From Campylobacteraceae bacterium (lineage in GTDB: Bacteria > Campylobacterota > Campylobacteria > Campylobacterales > Sulfurovaceae), in the NCBI GenBank assembly GCA_027083895.1, contig JALWMN010000213.1:1-9817 (forward strand): a stretch of DNA of 9,817 nt, written 5' to 3'. A program made the translations under genes and the position numbers. Below, piece by piece: positions 1-7,482 of the stretch. The notes below the pieces were generated by a model, which ran no database searches, had not been told where the DNA came from, and saw only the letters and a list, made by a program, of their open reading frames with translations. Each line of letters begins with the position of its first letter. Position 1 is the stretch's first letter.

Positions 1-1332
1 CCTTATGCTGCAATTACAAATAAATCCAAATCTTCTATTCAAGTTGCTCTTCTTTCAAAAGTAAGGTTTAGAAAAAAGAGAGACTTAGTTGTCTCCCATT
101 CTTCTGCTGATAGAAATATATTAGAGGTAACCTTAGAGACCAATCCACCCTTAACAATTTTTGTAAATCATTGGCGTTCAAAAAAAGCTTCTGAGAGTGC
201 TCGTGTAAAATCAGCCAAAGTTTTAATGAGTCGTATTGAGAAGATGTCAAAAGGAAGCGAATATATTATATTGGGAGATTTTAATAGCGATTATGATGAG
301 TGTATTAATATAAGTGCTAAAAATAATGATACTAATGGTACGTGTGGTATCGATACAGTATTAAAAACATACTATAATGGTAAAATGATAAAGTTGCGGG
401 ATAAAACTCTACCTAAAAATACCATTTATCATTACAATCTATGGAGCGAGATAGATCCAAATAGGCGATGGAGCCACGATTTTTATGGTCAAAAGAGTGC
501 TCTTGATTCAATAATAATACCGCCATCACTTTTAGATGATAAAGGTTGGTTTTATAAACGTGGCTCTTTTGGTGTTTTTAGAAAGCGTTATCTTTTTAAA
601 AAGAGTAAAAAGGGTGCTCTTTATCGATGGGAGATAAAACATGGAAAGCATACTGGATATGGCTATTCTGATCATTTGCCTCTATATGCAACTTTTACAA
701 CTACCCAAAAGAGAGAGTTAAAACACGAAACTCTTTTGGATCAATTTTGGAAACTCTTTGTTCCAAAGATTAAAGAACAGAAGCAGCAATCTATTAGTTC
801 AAATGAGTTAACACTAAATGAGTTTGTAAAGATTAAATATATTAAGTCACCAGTTTTACTAAAGGGCCTTTGTGTAGTTTTTAAAAGAGGTGATATTGGA
901 GTAGTCAAATCTTCTATTGATTCTCCAGCAATTACTCTTTATAGAAGTGCTGATGGTTTAGAAGAGGGTAGGTGTTACGATTTGAAAGTTTATAAGAAGA
1001 AACGATATTATCGTATAGAAGAGATAACTGATTTAGACATAGAAAAAGAGGGAGAAAGGATTGATATTAAAAAGTTTATTCCACGATTTTCTCACTCTTT
1101 AATGCAAGATGATAGCAATATAGGAGAGATTGTTAGAGATATTCGAGGAGTATATAAAGATAGATATATTACTGTTGAAGGTAAAAAGTATAGACTTTAT
1201 TTAAAAAAAAGAGAGAGAGGTTTATTAACTAAAGGGAGTCATTTATATATAAAAAAAGCTCAAATTGGGTATTATAAGGGTGAAAAAGAGTTAATTATCT
1301 ACTCTTTAAAAGATATCATTAAGGAAGAGTAA
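1..1332 (+). CDS. Endonuclease/exonuclease/phosphatase (EEP) fold protein, 5' end missing
   Basis: The frame is open from the first base, so this is the 3' part of a longer gene; the ATG at 226 lies inside the conserved domain and is not the real start. Counting codons from base 1, the DNase I-like motifs appear in order: NHWRSK at 56-61 (catalytic-type His57), GDFN at 92-95 (metal/catalytic Asp93 and Asn95), LDSIIIPPSLL near 168, and SDH at 223-225 (Asp224, His225). These fit a metal-dependent phosphodiesterase, most likely a nuclease; the substrate cannot be read from sequence. The missing N-terminus may carry a signal peptide, as many bacterial EEP nucleases are secreted. After the domain (codon 235 on) comes about 200 residues I do not recognise, with two beta-rich segments resembling OB folds (about 280-347 and 373-440). 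The stop TAATG shares one base with hemJ, so the two are co-transcribed. Fold assignment is firm, function general. Confidence 0.85.
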   Translation, partial: PYAAITNKSKSSIQVALLSKVRFRKKRDLVVSHSSADRNILEVTLETNPPLTIFVNHWRSKKASESARVKSAKVLMSRIEKMSKGSEYIILGDFNSDYDECINISAKNNDTNGTCGIDTVLKTYYNGKMIKLRDKTLPKNTIYHYNLWSEIDPNRRWSHDFYGQKSALDSIIIPPSLLDDKGWFYKRGSFGVFRKRYLFKKSKKGALYRWEIKHGKHTGYGYSDHLPLYATFTTTQKRELKHETLLDQFWKLFVPKIKEQKQQSISSNELTLNEFVKIKYIKSPVLLKGLCVVFKRGDIGVVKSSIDSPAITLYRSADGLEEGRCYDLKVYKKKRYYRIEEITDLDIEKEGERIDIKKFIPRFSHSLMQDDSNIGEIVRDIRGVYKDRYITVEGKKYRLYLKKRERGLLTKGSHLYIKKAQIGYYKGEKELIIYSLKDIIKEE

Positions 1333-1766
1333 TGGAGTATTATAATTGGATTTTAGCATTTCATGTAATGAGTTTTATTAGCTGGATGGCAATGCTTTTT
1401 TATCAGCCAAGACTCTATGTATACCATAGTGAGCATGCAGATAATTTGGGATTTGTAGAGGTTGTGCAGATTCAAGAGTATAAATTAATAAAATATATTG
1501 GTACGCCTGCAATGTGGGCTACTATAATAAGTGGGGCTCTTATGCTCTATATAAATAGTGGGCTTTTAGGTAGTGGTGGGTGGTTGCATGCAAAGATATT
1601 TTTTGTAATACTCTTAATTGCTTACCACTTTTCACTTGAGATGCACCGTAAAAAGTTATTAGAGAACCCACACTATAAACCTGGAAAGTTTTATAGATTC
1701 TATAATGAGGTACCTACACTTCTAATGATTGGTATTGTTATCTTTGTTGTTGTAAAGCCATTTTAA
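1332..1766 (+). CDS. hemJ: Protoporphyrinogen IX oxidase HemJ
   Basis: HemJ is a small inner-membrane, haem-binding protein that oxidises protoporphyrinogen IX to protoporphyrin IX in haem synthesis, replacing HemG or HemY in many bacteria. The 144-residue length fits the family. Visible hallmarks are FHVMSFISWMAMLFYQPRL at 10-28 with conserved His11, an HAK motif with conserved Lys88, and the C-terminal NEVPTLLMIGIVIFVVVKP block at 125-143. Four hydrophobic segments are seen (about 6-24, 55-75, 86-102, 128-142). The ATG overlaps the upstream stop by one base (TAATG) and has AAGGA six bases before it, so translation is probably coupled to the nuclease gene. The last four bases overlap the convergent truA gene. 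No functional link to the upstream nuclease is evident. Family assignment is secure; the redox partner is unknown. Confidence 0.93.
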   Translation: MEYYNWILAFHVMSFISWMAMLFYQPRLYVYHSEHADNLGFVEVVQIQEYKLIKYIGTPAMWATIISGALMLYINSGLLGSGGWLHAKIFFVILLIAYHFSLEMHRKKLLENPHYKPGKFYRFYNEVPTLLMIGIVIFVVVKPF

Positions 1767-2491
1767 TATATTACTCTATGTAGATAGAGCCCTTGCGGCT
1801 TTGCTAAGGAGGTAAAATATTTTCTTTTACACTCAATCTGTTCGAGTAGCTGCTTGAGGGAAAGTTCATTTTGAGCTACTTTAAATGCTCCTTGAAGCAT
1901 CATTCTTACTTGGCTTCTTAAATAACCATTTGCTGAAAAATAGATAATTGTATAACTTTTTAACTCTTTCACCTTAATATCATAAATATGTCGGATATTT
2001 GTAGAGGTTACAGAACCCTCTTTTTTAAAGTAACGGAAATCATGTTCGCCTCTATAGAGATAGAGTGCTTGTTTTAGCTTCTCTTGATCCTCTATTTTAT
2101 AGTGGCTTACAAAATCACTTTCGAATACAGATGGTGGAGTTTTTTTAAAAATATAACGATAGATACGTCTCTTTGCACTATATTGAGCATGAAAATTTCT
2201 CTCTACCTCTTTAATATGTTTTATTGTGATAGCCTCTAATTTAGCATTGAGATGAATTTTTAACTCTTGAAATGATCTTTTTTGCCAATAGTGTGGTATA
2301 TCAAAATGGATAACTTGACCAGTAGCATGAACCCCTTTATCGGTTCTACCGCTTCCAAAAACTTTACTTTTTATACCAATTGAGTTGAGTGCTCGTTCAA
2401 GGTGTGAAACTACAGTATTATCTGTACTCTTTTGACGTTGAAAACCATAAAACTTAGCACCATTGTATGAGATAACCGCTTTAAGACGCAT
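1763..2491 (-). CDS. truA: tRNA pseudouridine(38-40) synthase TruA
   Basis: TruA isomerises uridines 38, 39 and 40 in the anticodon arm of many tRNAs to pseudouridine. The 242-residue protein has the family start ISYNGAKFYGFQRQ at 7-20, the signature GSGRTDKGVHATGQV at 46-60 with catalytic Asp51, NFHAQYSAKRRIYRYIF at 99-115 with the conserved active-site Tyr111, GEHDFRYF at 148-155, the second-domain block YLRSQVRMM at 190-198, and the terminal GLYLHRVIY typical of the family. It is the last gene of the glmU-to-truA operon: its ATG directly abuts the preceding stop with no gap, and AAAAGG stands six bases upstream. Its stop overlaps the convergent hemJ end by four bases, so neither operon has a spacer for a separate terminator here. 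Confidence 0.96.
   Translation of the reverse strand: MRLKAVISYNGAKFYGFQRQKSTDNTVVSHLERALNSIGIKSKVFGSGRTDKGVHATGQVIHFDIPHYWQKRSFQELKIHLNAKLEAITIKHIKEVERNFHAQYSAKRRIYRYIFKKTPPSVFESDFVSHYKIEDQEKLKQALYLYRGEHDFRYFKKEGSVTSTNIRHIYDIKVKELKSYTIIYFSANGYLRSQVRMMLQGAFKVAQNELSLKQLLEQIECKRKYFTSLAKPQGLYLHRVIY
1774..1789. other. Small hairpin at the convergent hemJ/truA end
   Basis: CTCTAT (1774-1779) and ATAGAG (1784-1789) pair perfectly around a four-base loop, starting eight bases after the hemJ stop and lying within the last truA codons. There is no U-run on either strand, only AT-rich DNA on the minus-strand downstream side. It is the only candidate I see for a transcription end between the two converging operons, and it is weak. 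Confidence 0.3.
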
Positions 2492-3496
2492 CTAATACCT
2501 TTTAGTTACTCTCAATTTATAGGTTATGAGTGAGAGAAGAAGCCAAAAGAAAATTACTGCTAGAGTAATGTATGGTTTTTCAAATTTTCGTGCAATAACT
2601 GAGGGAACATAGATAATTATAACACTCATTAGTATATATAAAGAGGCAAAGTTTTTTTGGTATCGCGGGTTATATATACCCATTGAGAAGTAGAAAATAT
2701 ACAAAAGAAGAGGTGTTAGAGAGAGCAAGATATAGTAGTAGAATTTTCTTTTATGCTCTAGCCAATATTTTTTAAAAGAATCGACTTTAGATGAGTAGAG
2801 TTTTGCTCTATTAAATAGTTTCATATTTTTATAATTTATGATCTTTAGAAGATCATTATGACTATGGTAGATCGACCCATTATTGAGATTGAGGTATCCT
2901 GGTCTGTTTGGAAGGTTTATAACGCTACCTGTATCTGCTATGAGAATTTGGAAATTATTTTTCTCTTTAGGGGTAAACATCGTGATATTTTTAAAACTAT
3001 TCTGCATATTCTTTTCTATATAGATGTGGTGGTTACCAAAGTCTTGGCTCAATCTATTTGGAAGAATTTTTAAATTTGATTCATAGAGTTTTTTATTTTT
3101 AAAGTTTTTCATAGTTTGGTTAGAGTAGGGAATAATGAATATTGCTGTTATTAATAGTAAAAGTGTAAAAAGAAGTGAGAGTGGAAAGAGCATTTTTACT
3201 ATATTTTTGGGTGTTATGCCAAGGGAAAAGAGGGCTATCATCTCGTTATTATCTGAAAGTTTAGAGAAGAGATTGATAATAGCTGCTAAAAAAGTAAGTG
3301 GCAGTGTTATAAAGATAATATCTGGAATTACAAAGCTATAAAAGGTAAAAAAGTCGTGCATATTAAGAGTCATACGCGATGAGAGACGTGAGATATTTAA
3401 AAGGTATGTAAGTGAAATAATGATATAAAAGGGTATAAAGAGAGTTAAAAAACTTTTTGAGAAAAGTTTTAAAATATAGAGTTTTGCTTTAACCAT
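2492..3496 (-). CDS. LptF/LptG (YjgP/YjgQ) family LPS export permease
   Basis: LptF and LptG form the inner-membrane core of the LptB2FG transporter that extracts lipopolysaccharide and passes it to LptC/LptA. The 334-residue protein has the family architecture: three N-terminal membrane helices (about 15-34, 55-77, 100-124), a periplasmic beta-jellyroll-type region (about 125-250), and three C-terminal helices (about 253-272, 284-302, 309-326). The cytoplasmic loop DNNEMIALFSLGITPKNIV at 82-100 matches the segment with a conserved Glu (here Glu85) that couples to the LptB ATPase. Whether it is LptF or LptG cannot be settled here because no partner gene lies in the window, so I give no symbol. 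The start ATG overlaps the prepilin peptidase stop by eight bases and is preceded by AGAGG at nine bases. Neighbours glmU and uppS also serve the envelope. Confidence 0.85.
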   Translation of the reverse strand: MVKAKLYILKLFSKSFLTLFIPFYIIISLTYLLNISRLSSRMTLNMHDFFTFYSFVIPDIIFITLPLTFLAAIINLFSKLSDNNEMIALFSLGITPKNIVKMLFPLSLLFTLLLLITAIFIIPYSNQTMKNFKNKKLYESNLKILPNRLSQDFGNHHIYIEKNMQNSFKNITMFTPKEKNNFQILIADTGSVINLPNRPGYLNLNNGSIYHSHNDLLKIINYKNMKLFNRAKLYSSKVDSFKKYWLEHKRKFYYYILLSLTPLLLYIFYFSMGIYNPRYQKNFASLYILMSVIIIYVPSVIARKFEKPYITLAVIFFWLLLSLITYKLRVTKRY

Positions 3497-4229
3497 AGAG
3501 CAAAACCTCTAGTAGGTGAAGTAAAAGCTCTTTATTAAGATAGGTAATAAGTGTTGCTAATGCTAAGAATGGTACAAAGGGAACCATTCTATCTTTTGCT
3601 AATAGAGATGGAATAAGTGCTAATAGAGCAGAGAGAAACATTGCTATAAAGAATCCTGGAAATCCAAGTAGTGCTGCCATTGTAGCAGCTACAATAATAT
3701 CTGCTTCTCCTAAAGTATCTTTTTTTGCGAGTTTTGAAACGATGAAACCTAAAAGCCATAAAGCAAATGCTGCAAGAAGAGCATCAATTAAGTGGTTTAA
3801 AAAGTTACTTTGAATAAGAGCAAAAATTAAGGCTGCAAAATTGAGACTATCAGGTACAGCATAATATTTTAAATCGATCATACTGAGTGCGAGGAGCATG
3901 CTAAAACTAAGTGCTACAAATGGAAGGTACCAAAGGGTTCCAAGCTTAAGATAGAGAGCAACCCAAATAGCCGCATTGGCTACCTCAACTAATGGGTAAC
4001 GTAGTGGTATTGCCTCTTTACAATAAGCACATTTGCCTCTTAGAAATATCCATGAAAAGAGGGGTATATTGTGGTACCATTTTAACCTATTGTTGCACTT
4101 TGGGCATGCTGAAGGCGGTGTTACAATATTTAGTCCTTCTGGGATACGATAGATTAAAACATTTAAAAAAGACCCAAATGAGATACCAAATAGAAATACA
4201 AATAGTAAAATTAAATTAAACTGCTCCAA
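3489..4229 (-). CDS. Prepilin peptidase (type IV leader peptidase, A24 family)
   Basis: This inner-membrane aspartic protease cleaves, and in many family members N-methylates, type IV prepilins or pseudopilins. From the chosen start (246 residues) there is an N-terminal helix ending in FGSFLNVLIYRIPEG, two zinc-type pairs CPKC (42-45) and CAYC (67-70) of the methylation-associated domain, then the two catalytic aspartates in SMIDLKYYAVPDSL (Asp119) and LGEADII (Asp177). The PFGPFLA block reads PFVPFLA. No ATG exists near the 5' end. I chose the TTG at 4229-4227, which gives the usual MEQFNLILLF-type N-terminus and follows a purine tract; a TTG at 4259 would add ten charged residues and has a poorer ribosome site. 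The gene overlaps uppS by 14 bases and lptF/G by eight. No pilin gene is in the window, so its substrates lie elsewhere. Confidence 0.92.
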   Translation of the reverse strand: MEQFNLILLFVFLFGISFGSFLNVLIYRIPEGLNIVTPPSACPKCNNRLKWYHNIPLFSWIFLRGKCAYCKEAIPLRYPLVEVANAAIWVALYLKLGTLWYLPFVALSFSMLLALSMIDLKYYAVPDSLNFAALIFALIQSNFLNHLIDALLAAFALWLLGFIVSKLAKKDTLGEADIIVAATMAALLGFPGFFIAMFLSALLALIPSLLAKDRMVPFVPFLALATLITYLNKELLLHLLEVLLYG

Positions 4230-4896
4230 ATCGTCTCTCTCTCTTTTTAAAATTTTCAATAATTTTTTCTAATTCTATTGTTGTAAAATCTGGCCAAAGT
4301 GTTTTTGTAAATGCAAATTCACTATAGGCTATCTGCCAAAGGAGAAAATTTGATACTCTCTCTTCGCCACTAGTGCGTATTAGAAGATCTAAATCACTAT
4401 AAGGAGTATCTAAAAAGTCTGAGATATTTTCTATATTTATCTCTTTCTTCTCTTGAAGAAGTTTTTTGATGCTGCGAACAATCTCATCTCTAGCTCCATA
4501 ATTGAGTGCTAATATTTGAACTAGTTTAGTATTATTTTTAGTAAGTTCTTTTGTCTTTTCAATAGTTCCTCGCAACTCTTTTGAGAAAGGCTCTAGGTTA
4601 CCTATTGTTTCAAAGCGGACCCCATTATTCATATAGTTTTTTAACTCTTTTTTTAAATATCTGCTAATAAGACGCATAAGAAAGTCGACTTCTATTTTTG
4701 GACGTCTCCAATTTTCAGTACTAAAGGCATAGAGTGTCAGTGTTTCAATCTCATGATGGTTTGCACAAAATGCAGTAATTTCTCTTACAACTTCAGCACC
4801 AGCTTCATGACCTCTATTACGTTTAAATCCATGCTTTTTTGCCCATCGTCCATTGCCGTCCATAATTATGCCAAGATGTCTTAACCGATTACTCAT
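4216..4896 (-). CDS. uppS: Undecaprenyl diphosphate synthase (di-trans,poly-cis type)
   Basis: UppS condenses isopentenyl diphosphate units onto farnesyl diphosphate to make C55 undecaprenyl diphosphate, the lipid carrier for peptidoglycan, O-antigen and related polymers. The 226 residues are slightly short for the family but all motifs are present: HLGIIMDGNGRWAK at 7-20 with catalytic Asp13, RGH at 28-30, AFSTENW at 57-63, LNYGARDEI at 131-139 (Ala where Gly is commoner), and RTSGEERVSNFLLWQIAYSE at 174-193, which supplies the diphosphate-binding arginines and the Mg-binding Glu. The ATG lies in an eight-base overlap with the coaBC stop, with GGA five bases upstream, and the 3' end overlaps the prepilin peptidase start. 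The C-terminal KKRERRFGAV is encoded through a (GA)5 tract. Confidence 0.96.
   Translation of the reverse strand: MSNRLRHLGIIMDGNGRWAKKHGFKRNRGHEAGAEVVREITAFCANHHEIETLTLYAFSTENWRRPKIEVDFLMRLISRYLKKELKNYMNNGVRFETIGNLEPFSKELRGTIEKTKELTKNNTKLVQILALNYGARDEIVRSIKKLLQEKKEINIENISDFLDTPYSDLDLLIRTSGEERVSNFLLWQIAYSEFAFTKTLWPDFTTIELEKIIENFKKRERRFGAV
4227..4248 (-). promoter_or_regulatory. Purine tract A5(GA)5 before the prepilin peptidase TTG start
   Basis: On the minus strand, five A and then (GA)5 (4248-4234) precede C-GAT-TTG. The GAGAG part lies at a workable distance for ribosome binding and supports the TTG at 4229-4227 as the start. The same bases encode the uppS C-terminal KKRERR, so the site is inside an upstream gene. 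Confidence 0.45.
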
Positions 4897-6163
4897 TGCT
4901 ATCCAATTCTTTTACTACTCTAAGTATATCAAAAGAGAGGTCAATTTTTGGTTTCAGTGGAAGATCATAGGCACTATTTTTTGTAAAACATGTCACTTTA
5001 TTGTAGTCACTTCCAAAATTATTTGAACTATCAAGTATATTGAGGCAAATCGCATCTAAATTTTTCTCTTTAAGTGCAAGTTTTGCATTCTCTATAGCTG
5101 TTGATGGCTCTTTTTCTGCTTTAAAGCCAATAGTAATTAAGCCATCTTTATTAATATTTTTTAATATATCTTCTGTTTGAGTAAGCTCTAATTGCCACTC
5201 ATTACCAAGTGCACTCTTTTTTAACTTTCCATTTTGTGGATATTTTGGGGTATAATCAGCAACTGCAGCAGCCATAAAGAGGTAAGGCTTTTTTTGAATA
5301 AGATGGATGCTCTGGCTGCTATTCATACTTGCTTTGCTCATTTTCCCTTTTTTTGCAACACGAATAGCATCTATAGTATACTCAAGCATCTCTTTTGCAT
5401 CTTCAACCTCAATTGTGTAGATATCTTTTGGAATCTCATTACTCTTTTTTGTGGTAATTAAGCAGACATCGGCTCCTTTAAGATAGAGGGCAGTTGCTAA
5501 GGTGTTTGCCATTTTTCCACTTGAGTGGTTACCGATGAAACGAACACTATCGATTGCTTCACGTGTGCCGCCACCAGTAACGACAACGCGTCTGTCGCTC
5601 CAGAAAGGATCTTTAAAAATCGTTTTAACTGTTGCGTAATAGATATCTTTTACTTCAGCTAATGCACCATTACCCTCATCTCCACACGCTAAGAGTTTAT
5701 TTATAGGTGAAACAATCTCTATATCGTTTACTGATAGCATCTTTAAAGAGCCTGTTGTATAGTGATTTTCTAACATTTTACTATTGGCTGCAGGAGCAAT
5801 TACTAAATTTTTATCAAATGCTAATGCACATTGGAGTAAAAGAGTATCTGCAATACCTTTTGCGAGTTTATTGATTGTATTAGCAGTTGCAGGGGCAATA
5901 ACAAAAGCATCACTTTTTTGTGCATAATCTATGTGGTTACACTCGCTGCTCCAATCTTCACTCTCTTGAGTTAAAACCCTATTTCTTGTTAAAGCTTCAA
6001 ATGTAAGGGGAGAAATAAATTTTCTCGCTGCTTCACTCATTACAACATAGGTTCTCGCACCGCTTTTTACAAAAAGACGTACCAATTCACACGCTTTATA
6101 AGCAGCAATTGATCCAGTAATACCGACTAAAACTCTTTTGCCTTTTAAATCTATTAAATCCAT
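4889..6163 (-). CDS. coaBC: Bifunctional phosphopantothenoylcysteine decarboxylase / phosphopantothenate-cysteine ligase
   Basis: CoaBC (Dfp) joins cysteine to 4'-phosphopantothenate using CTP and then decarboxylates the product to 4'-phosphopantetheine, two steps of coenzyme A synthesis. The 424 residues show the flavoprotein CoaC half first (about 1-180): GITGSIAAYKA at 14-24, active-site His77 in HIDYA, PATANTINKLAKGIADTLL at 91-109, an Asn motif PAANSKM with Asn127, and ACGD with active-site Cys160. The CoaB half follows (about 188-420): VTGGGTREAIDSVRFIGN (195-212), NHSSGKMA, AAAVADYTP (298-306), KLKK (313-316) and GFKAE. Oddities are PAAN in place of the usual PAMN, GNGALAE in place of the usual GxGRMxE, and an apparent insert around 268-292 before AAAVADY. 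The start ATG has AAGG seven bases upstream, 15 bases after glmU. Identity is secure. Confidence 0.95.
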   Translation of the reverse strand: MDLIDLKGKRVLVGITGSIAAYKACELVRLFVKSGARTYVVMSEAARKFISPLTFEALTRNRVLTQESEDWSSECNHIDYAQKSDAFVIAPATANTINKLAKGIADTLLLQCALAFDKNLVIAPAANSKMLENHYTTGSLKMLSVNDIEIVSPINKLLACGDEGNGALAEVKDIYYATVKTIFKDPFWSDRRVVVTGGGTREAIDSVRFIGNHSSGKMANTLATALYLKGADVCLITTKKSNEIPKDIYTIEVEDAKEMLEYTIDAIRVAKKGKMSKASMNSSQSIHLIQKKPYLFMAAAVADYTPKYPQNGKLKKSALGNEWQLELTQTEDILKNINKDGLITIGFKAEKEPSTAIENAKLALKEKNLDAICLNILDSSNNFGSDYNKVTCFTKNSAYDLPLKPKIDLSFDILRVVKELDSNE

Positions 6164-6178
6164 TACTTACCTTGAGAA

Positions 6179-7468
6179 CTATTTCTTAAAAAATTTATAG
6201 AAGAATGAGTTTACTATCTTTTGCTTAACTCTCGATATTGCTAATGCACCGCTTGGAACATTCTCTGTAACAGTTGTACCTGCTGCTACAATTGTATTAT
6301 CTTCTAAAGTTACTGGTGCTACAAGTTGAGAGTCACTTCCAATAAATACATTTTTTCCAATTTTTGTTTGGTATTTTGCTTTTCCATCATAGTTACAAGT
6401 AATGACTCCTGCACCAATATTTGTACCACTCTCTATTGTACTATCGCCAAGGTAGCTTAAATGGCCAGCTTTGACATCGTTCAGTGTCGATTTTTTCACC
6501 TCAACAAAGTTGCCAATATGGGAATTTAAAATTGTAGATTGTGGACGGATATGTGACATTGGACCAATTGAGCTATTGGCTATTTTTGACTCTTCAACCA
6601 CACTGTAGGCTTTTATATGTGAGTTATCAATTTCGCAAGCACCTTCGATTGTTACACCATTTTCAAGTATTGTTTCACCAATAAATGTGGCACGGCAGTC
6701 GATATAGATAGATTGTGGGTTACGCATTATGACACCCTTTAGCATCAATCTATTCTTAATTCTCTCTTGCATGATGGCCTCGGCATTTGCTAAGTCTAGC
6801 TTAGAGTTAACACCCATAAAATCTTTTGCATCTACAATGATTGGCTCAATATTGATACTGTTCTTTTTAGCTATTTTTATGATATCTGTTAAATAGTACT
6901 CTTTTTGGGCATTATTATTATTGATTTGAGGTATAAATTTATCTAGAAGCTCTCTATCGATTGCATAGACTCCACCATTTACGCTTTGAATAGCAAGTTG
7001 CTCTTGTGTACAATCTTTTTGCTCGACAATCTCTTCTACACTACCATCTTTTATTACAACTCGCCCATAGCCGCTAGGATCTTTGAGGTTAAGTATAGTC
7101 ATAGCAATTGGTGCAGTAGAGTTAGCTAACTGCTCTAGAGACTCTTGGGTAATAAGTGGCATATCTCCATTAAGGATAAGAGCTCTTTTACTAGAGAGTT
7201 GTAAACCTTTTAATGCTCCACCAGTACCAGGGAAGTTTTGAGTATCTTGTTTATGGATTTTGATGTTGGTATAACTCTTCTCGATTTCACTTTTTATTTG
7301 CTCAAATTGATGGCTCAATACGACAGTTACATCTTTACTTAATTTTAAAGCTTCATCTATAATATGAAAAAGCATTGGTTTACCAGATATGGTATGGAGT
7401 ACTTTTGGTTTTTGTGATTTCATTCGTGTACCCTTACCAGCAGCCAAAATAACAACCGAGAGAGACAT
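6179..7468 (-). CDS. glmU: Bifunctional GlmU: glucosamine-1-phosphate acetyltransferase / GlcNAc-1-phosphate uridylyltransferase
   Basis: GlmU acetylates glucosamine-1-phosphate and couples it to UTP, giving UDP-GlcNAc for peptidoglycan and lipopolysaccharide. The 429-residue protein has the nucleotidyltransferase domain first: LAAGKGTRMKSQKPKVLH at 8-25, PGTGGALKG at 80-88, NGDMPLI at 100-106 with metal-binding Asp102, GYGRVV at 133-138, EQKDC, and KEYYLTDI at 189-196, closing with GVNSKLDLANAE at 219-230 (Asn221). A left-handed beta-helix of hexapeptide repeats follows (about 250-405) with RPQS (Arg308), VEVKKS (Lys325), KAGHLSYLGDS with catalytic His336, and CNYDG at 358-362. GTGGAL replaces the more usual GTGHA; I believe this is common in Campylobacterota. 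It is the first gene of the six-gene minus-strand operon and has a strong AAAGGAA ribosome site six bases before the ATG. Confidence 0.96.
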   Translation of the reverse strand: MSLSVVILAAGKGTRMKSQKPKVLHTISGKPMLFHIIDEALKLSKDVTVVLSHQFEQIKSEIEKSYTNIKIHKQDTQNFPGTGGALKGLQLSSKRALILNGDMPLITQESLEQLANSTAPIAMTILNLKDPSGYGRVVIKDGSVEEIVEQKDCTQEQLAIQSVNGGVYAIDRELLDKFIPQINNNNAQKEYYLTDIIKIAKKNSINIEPIIVDAKDFMGVNSKLDLANAEAIMQERIKNRLMLKGVIMRNPQSIYIDCRATFIGETILENGVTIEGACEIDNSHIKAYSVVEESKIANSSIGPMSHIRPQSTILNSHIGNFVEVKKSTLNDVKAGHLSYLGDSTIESGTNIGAGVITCNYDGKAKYQTKIGKNVFIGSDSQLVAPVTLEDNTIVAAGTTVTENVPSGALAISRVKQKIVNSFFYKFFKK

Positions 7469-7482
7469 TTAAATTCCTTTGA

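Noticed and set aside
226..228. ATG as the start of the EEP gene
   Set aside because: Conserved EEP residues such as NHWRSK lie upstream in the same open frame, so the gene starts before the window.
68..250. Open frame on the minus strand opposite the EEP gene
   Set aside because: It lies opposite conserved EEP residues (NHWRSK), has no recognisable family and no ribosome site that stands out; a shadow frame.
1203..1219. A8 followed by a GA run in the EEP gene as a phase-variable tract
   Set aside because: It is short, encodes KKRERG in good frame, and similar Lys/Arg/Glu codon runs are common in this AT-rich DNA.
1787..1800. AGCC-CTTGC-GGCT as an intrinsic terminator for hemJ
   Set aside because: The stem is only four base pairs and no T-run follows; it is also truA coding sequence.
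2858..3341. Two plus-strand open frames opposite the LptF/G-like gene
   Set aside because: The minus-strand gene covers the region with family architecture; the opposite frames have low-complexity hydrophobic sequence and no motif.
3992..4219. Plus-strand open frame opposite the prepilin peptidase
   Set aside because: It covers the CPKC/CAYC region of the real gene on the other strand; no independent support.
5234..5461. Plus-strand open frame with several cysteines opposite coaBC
   Set aside because: It is antisense to the conserved CoaB half and has no family resemblance or start signal.
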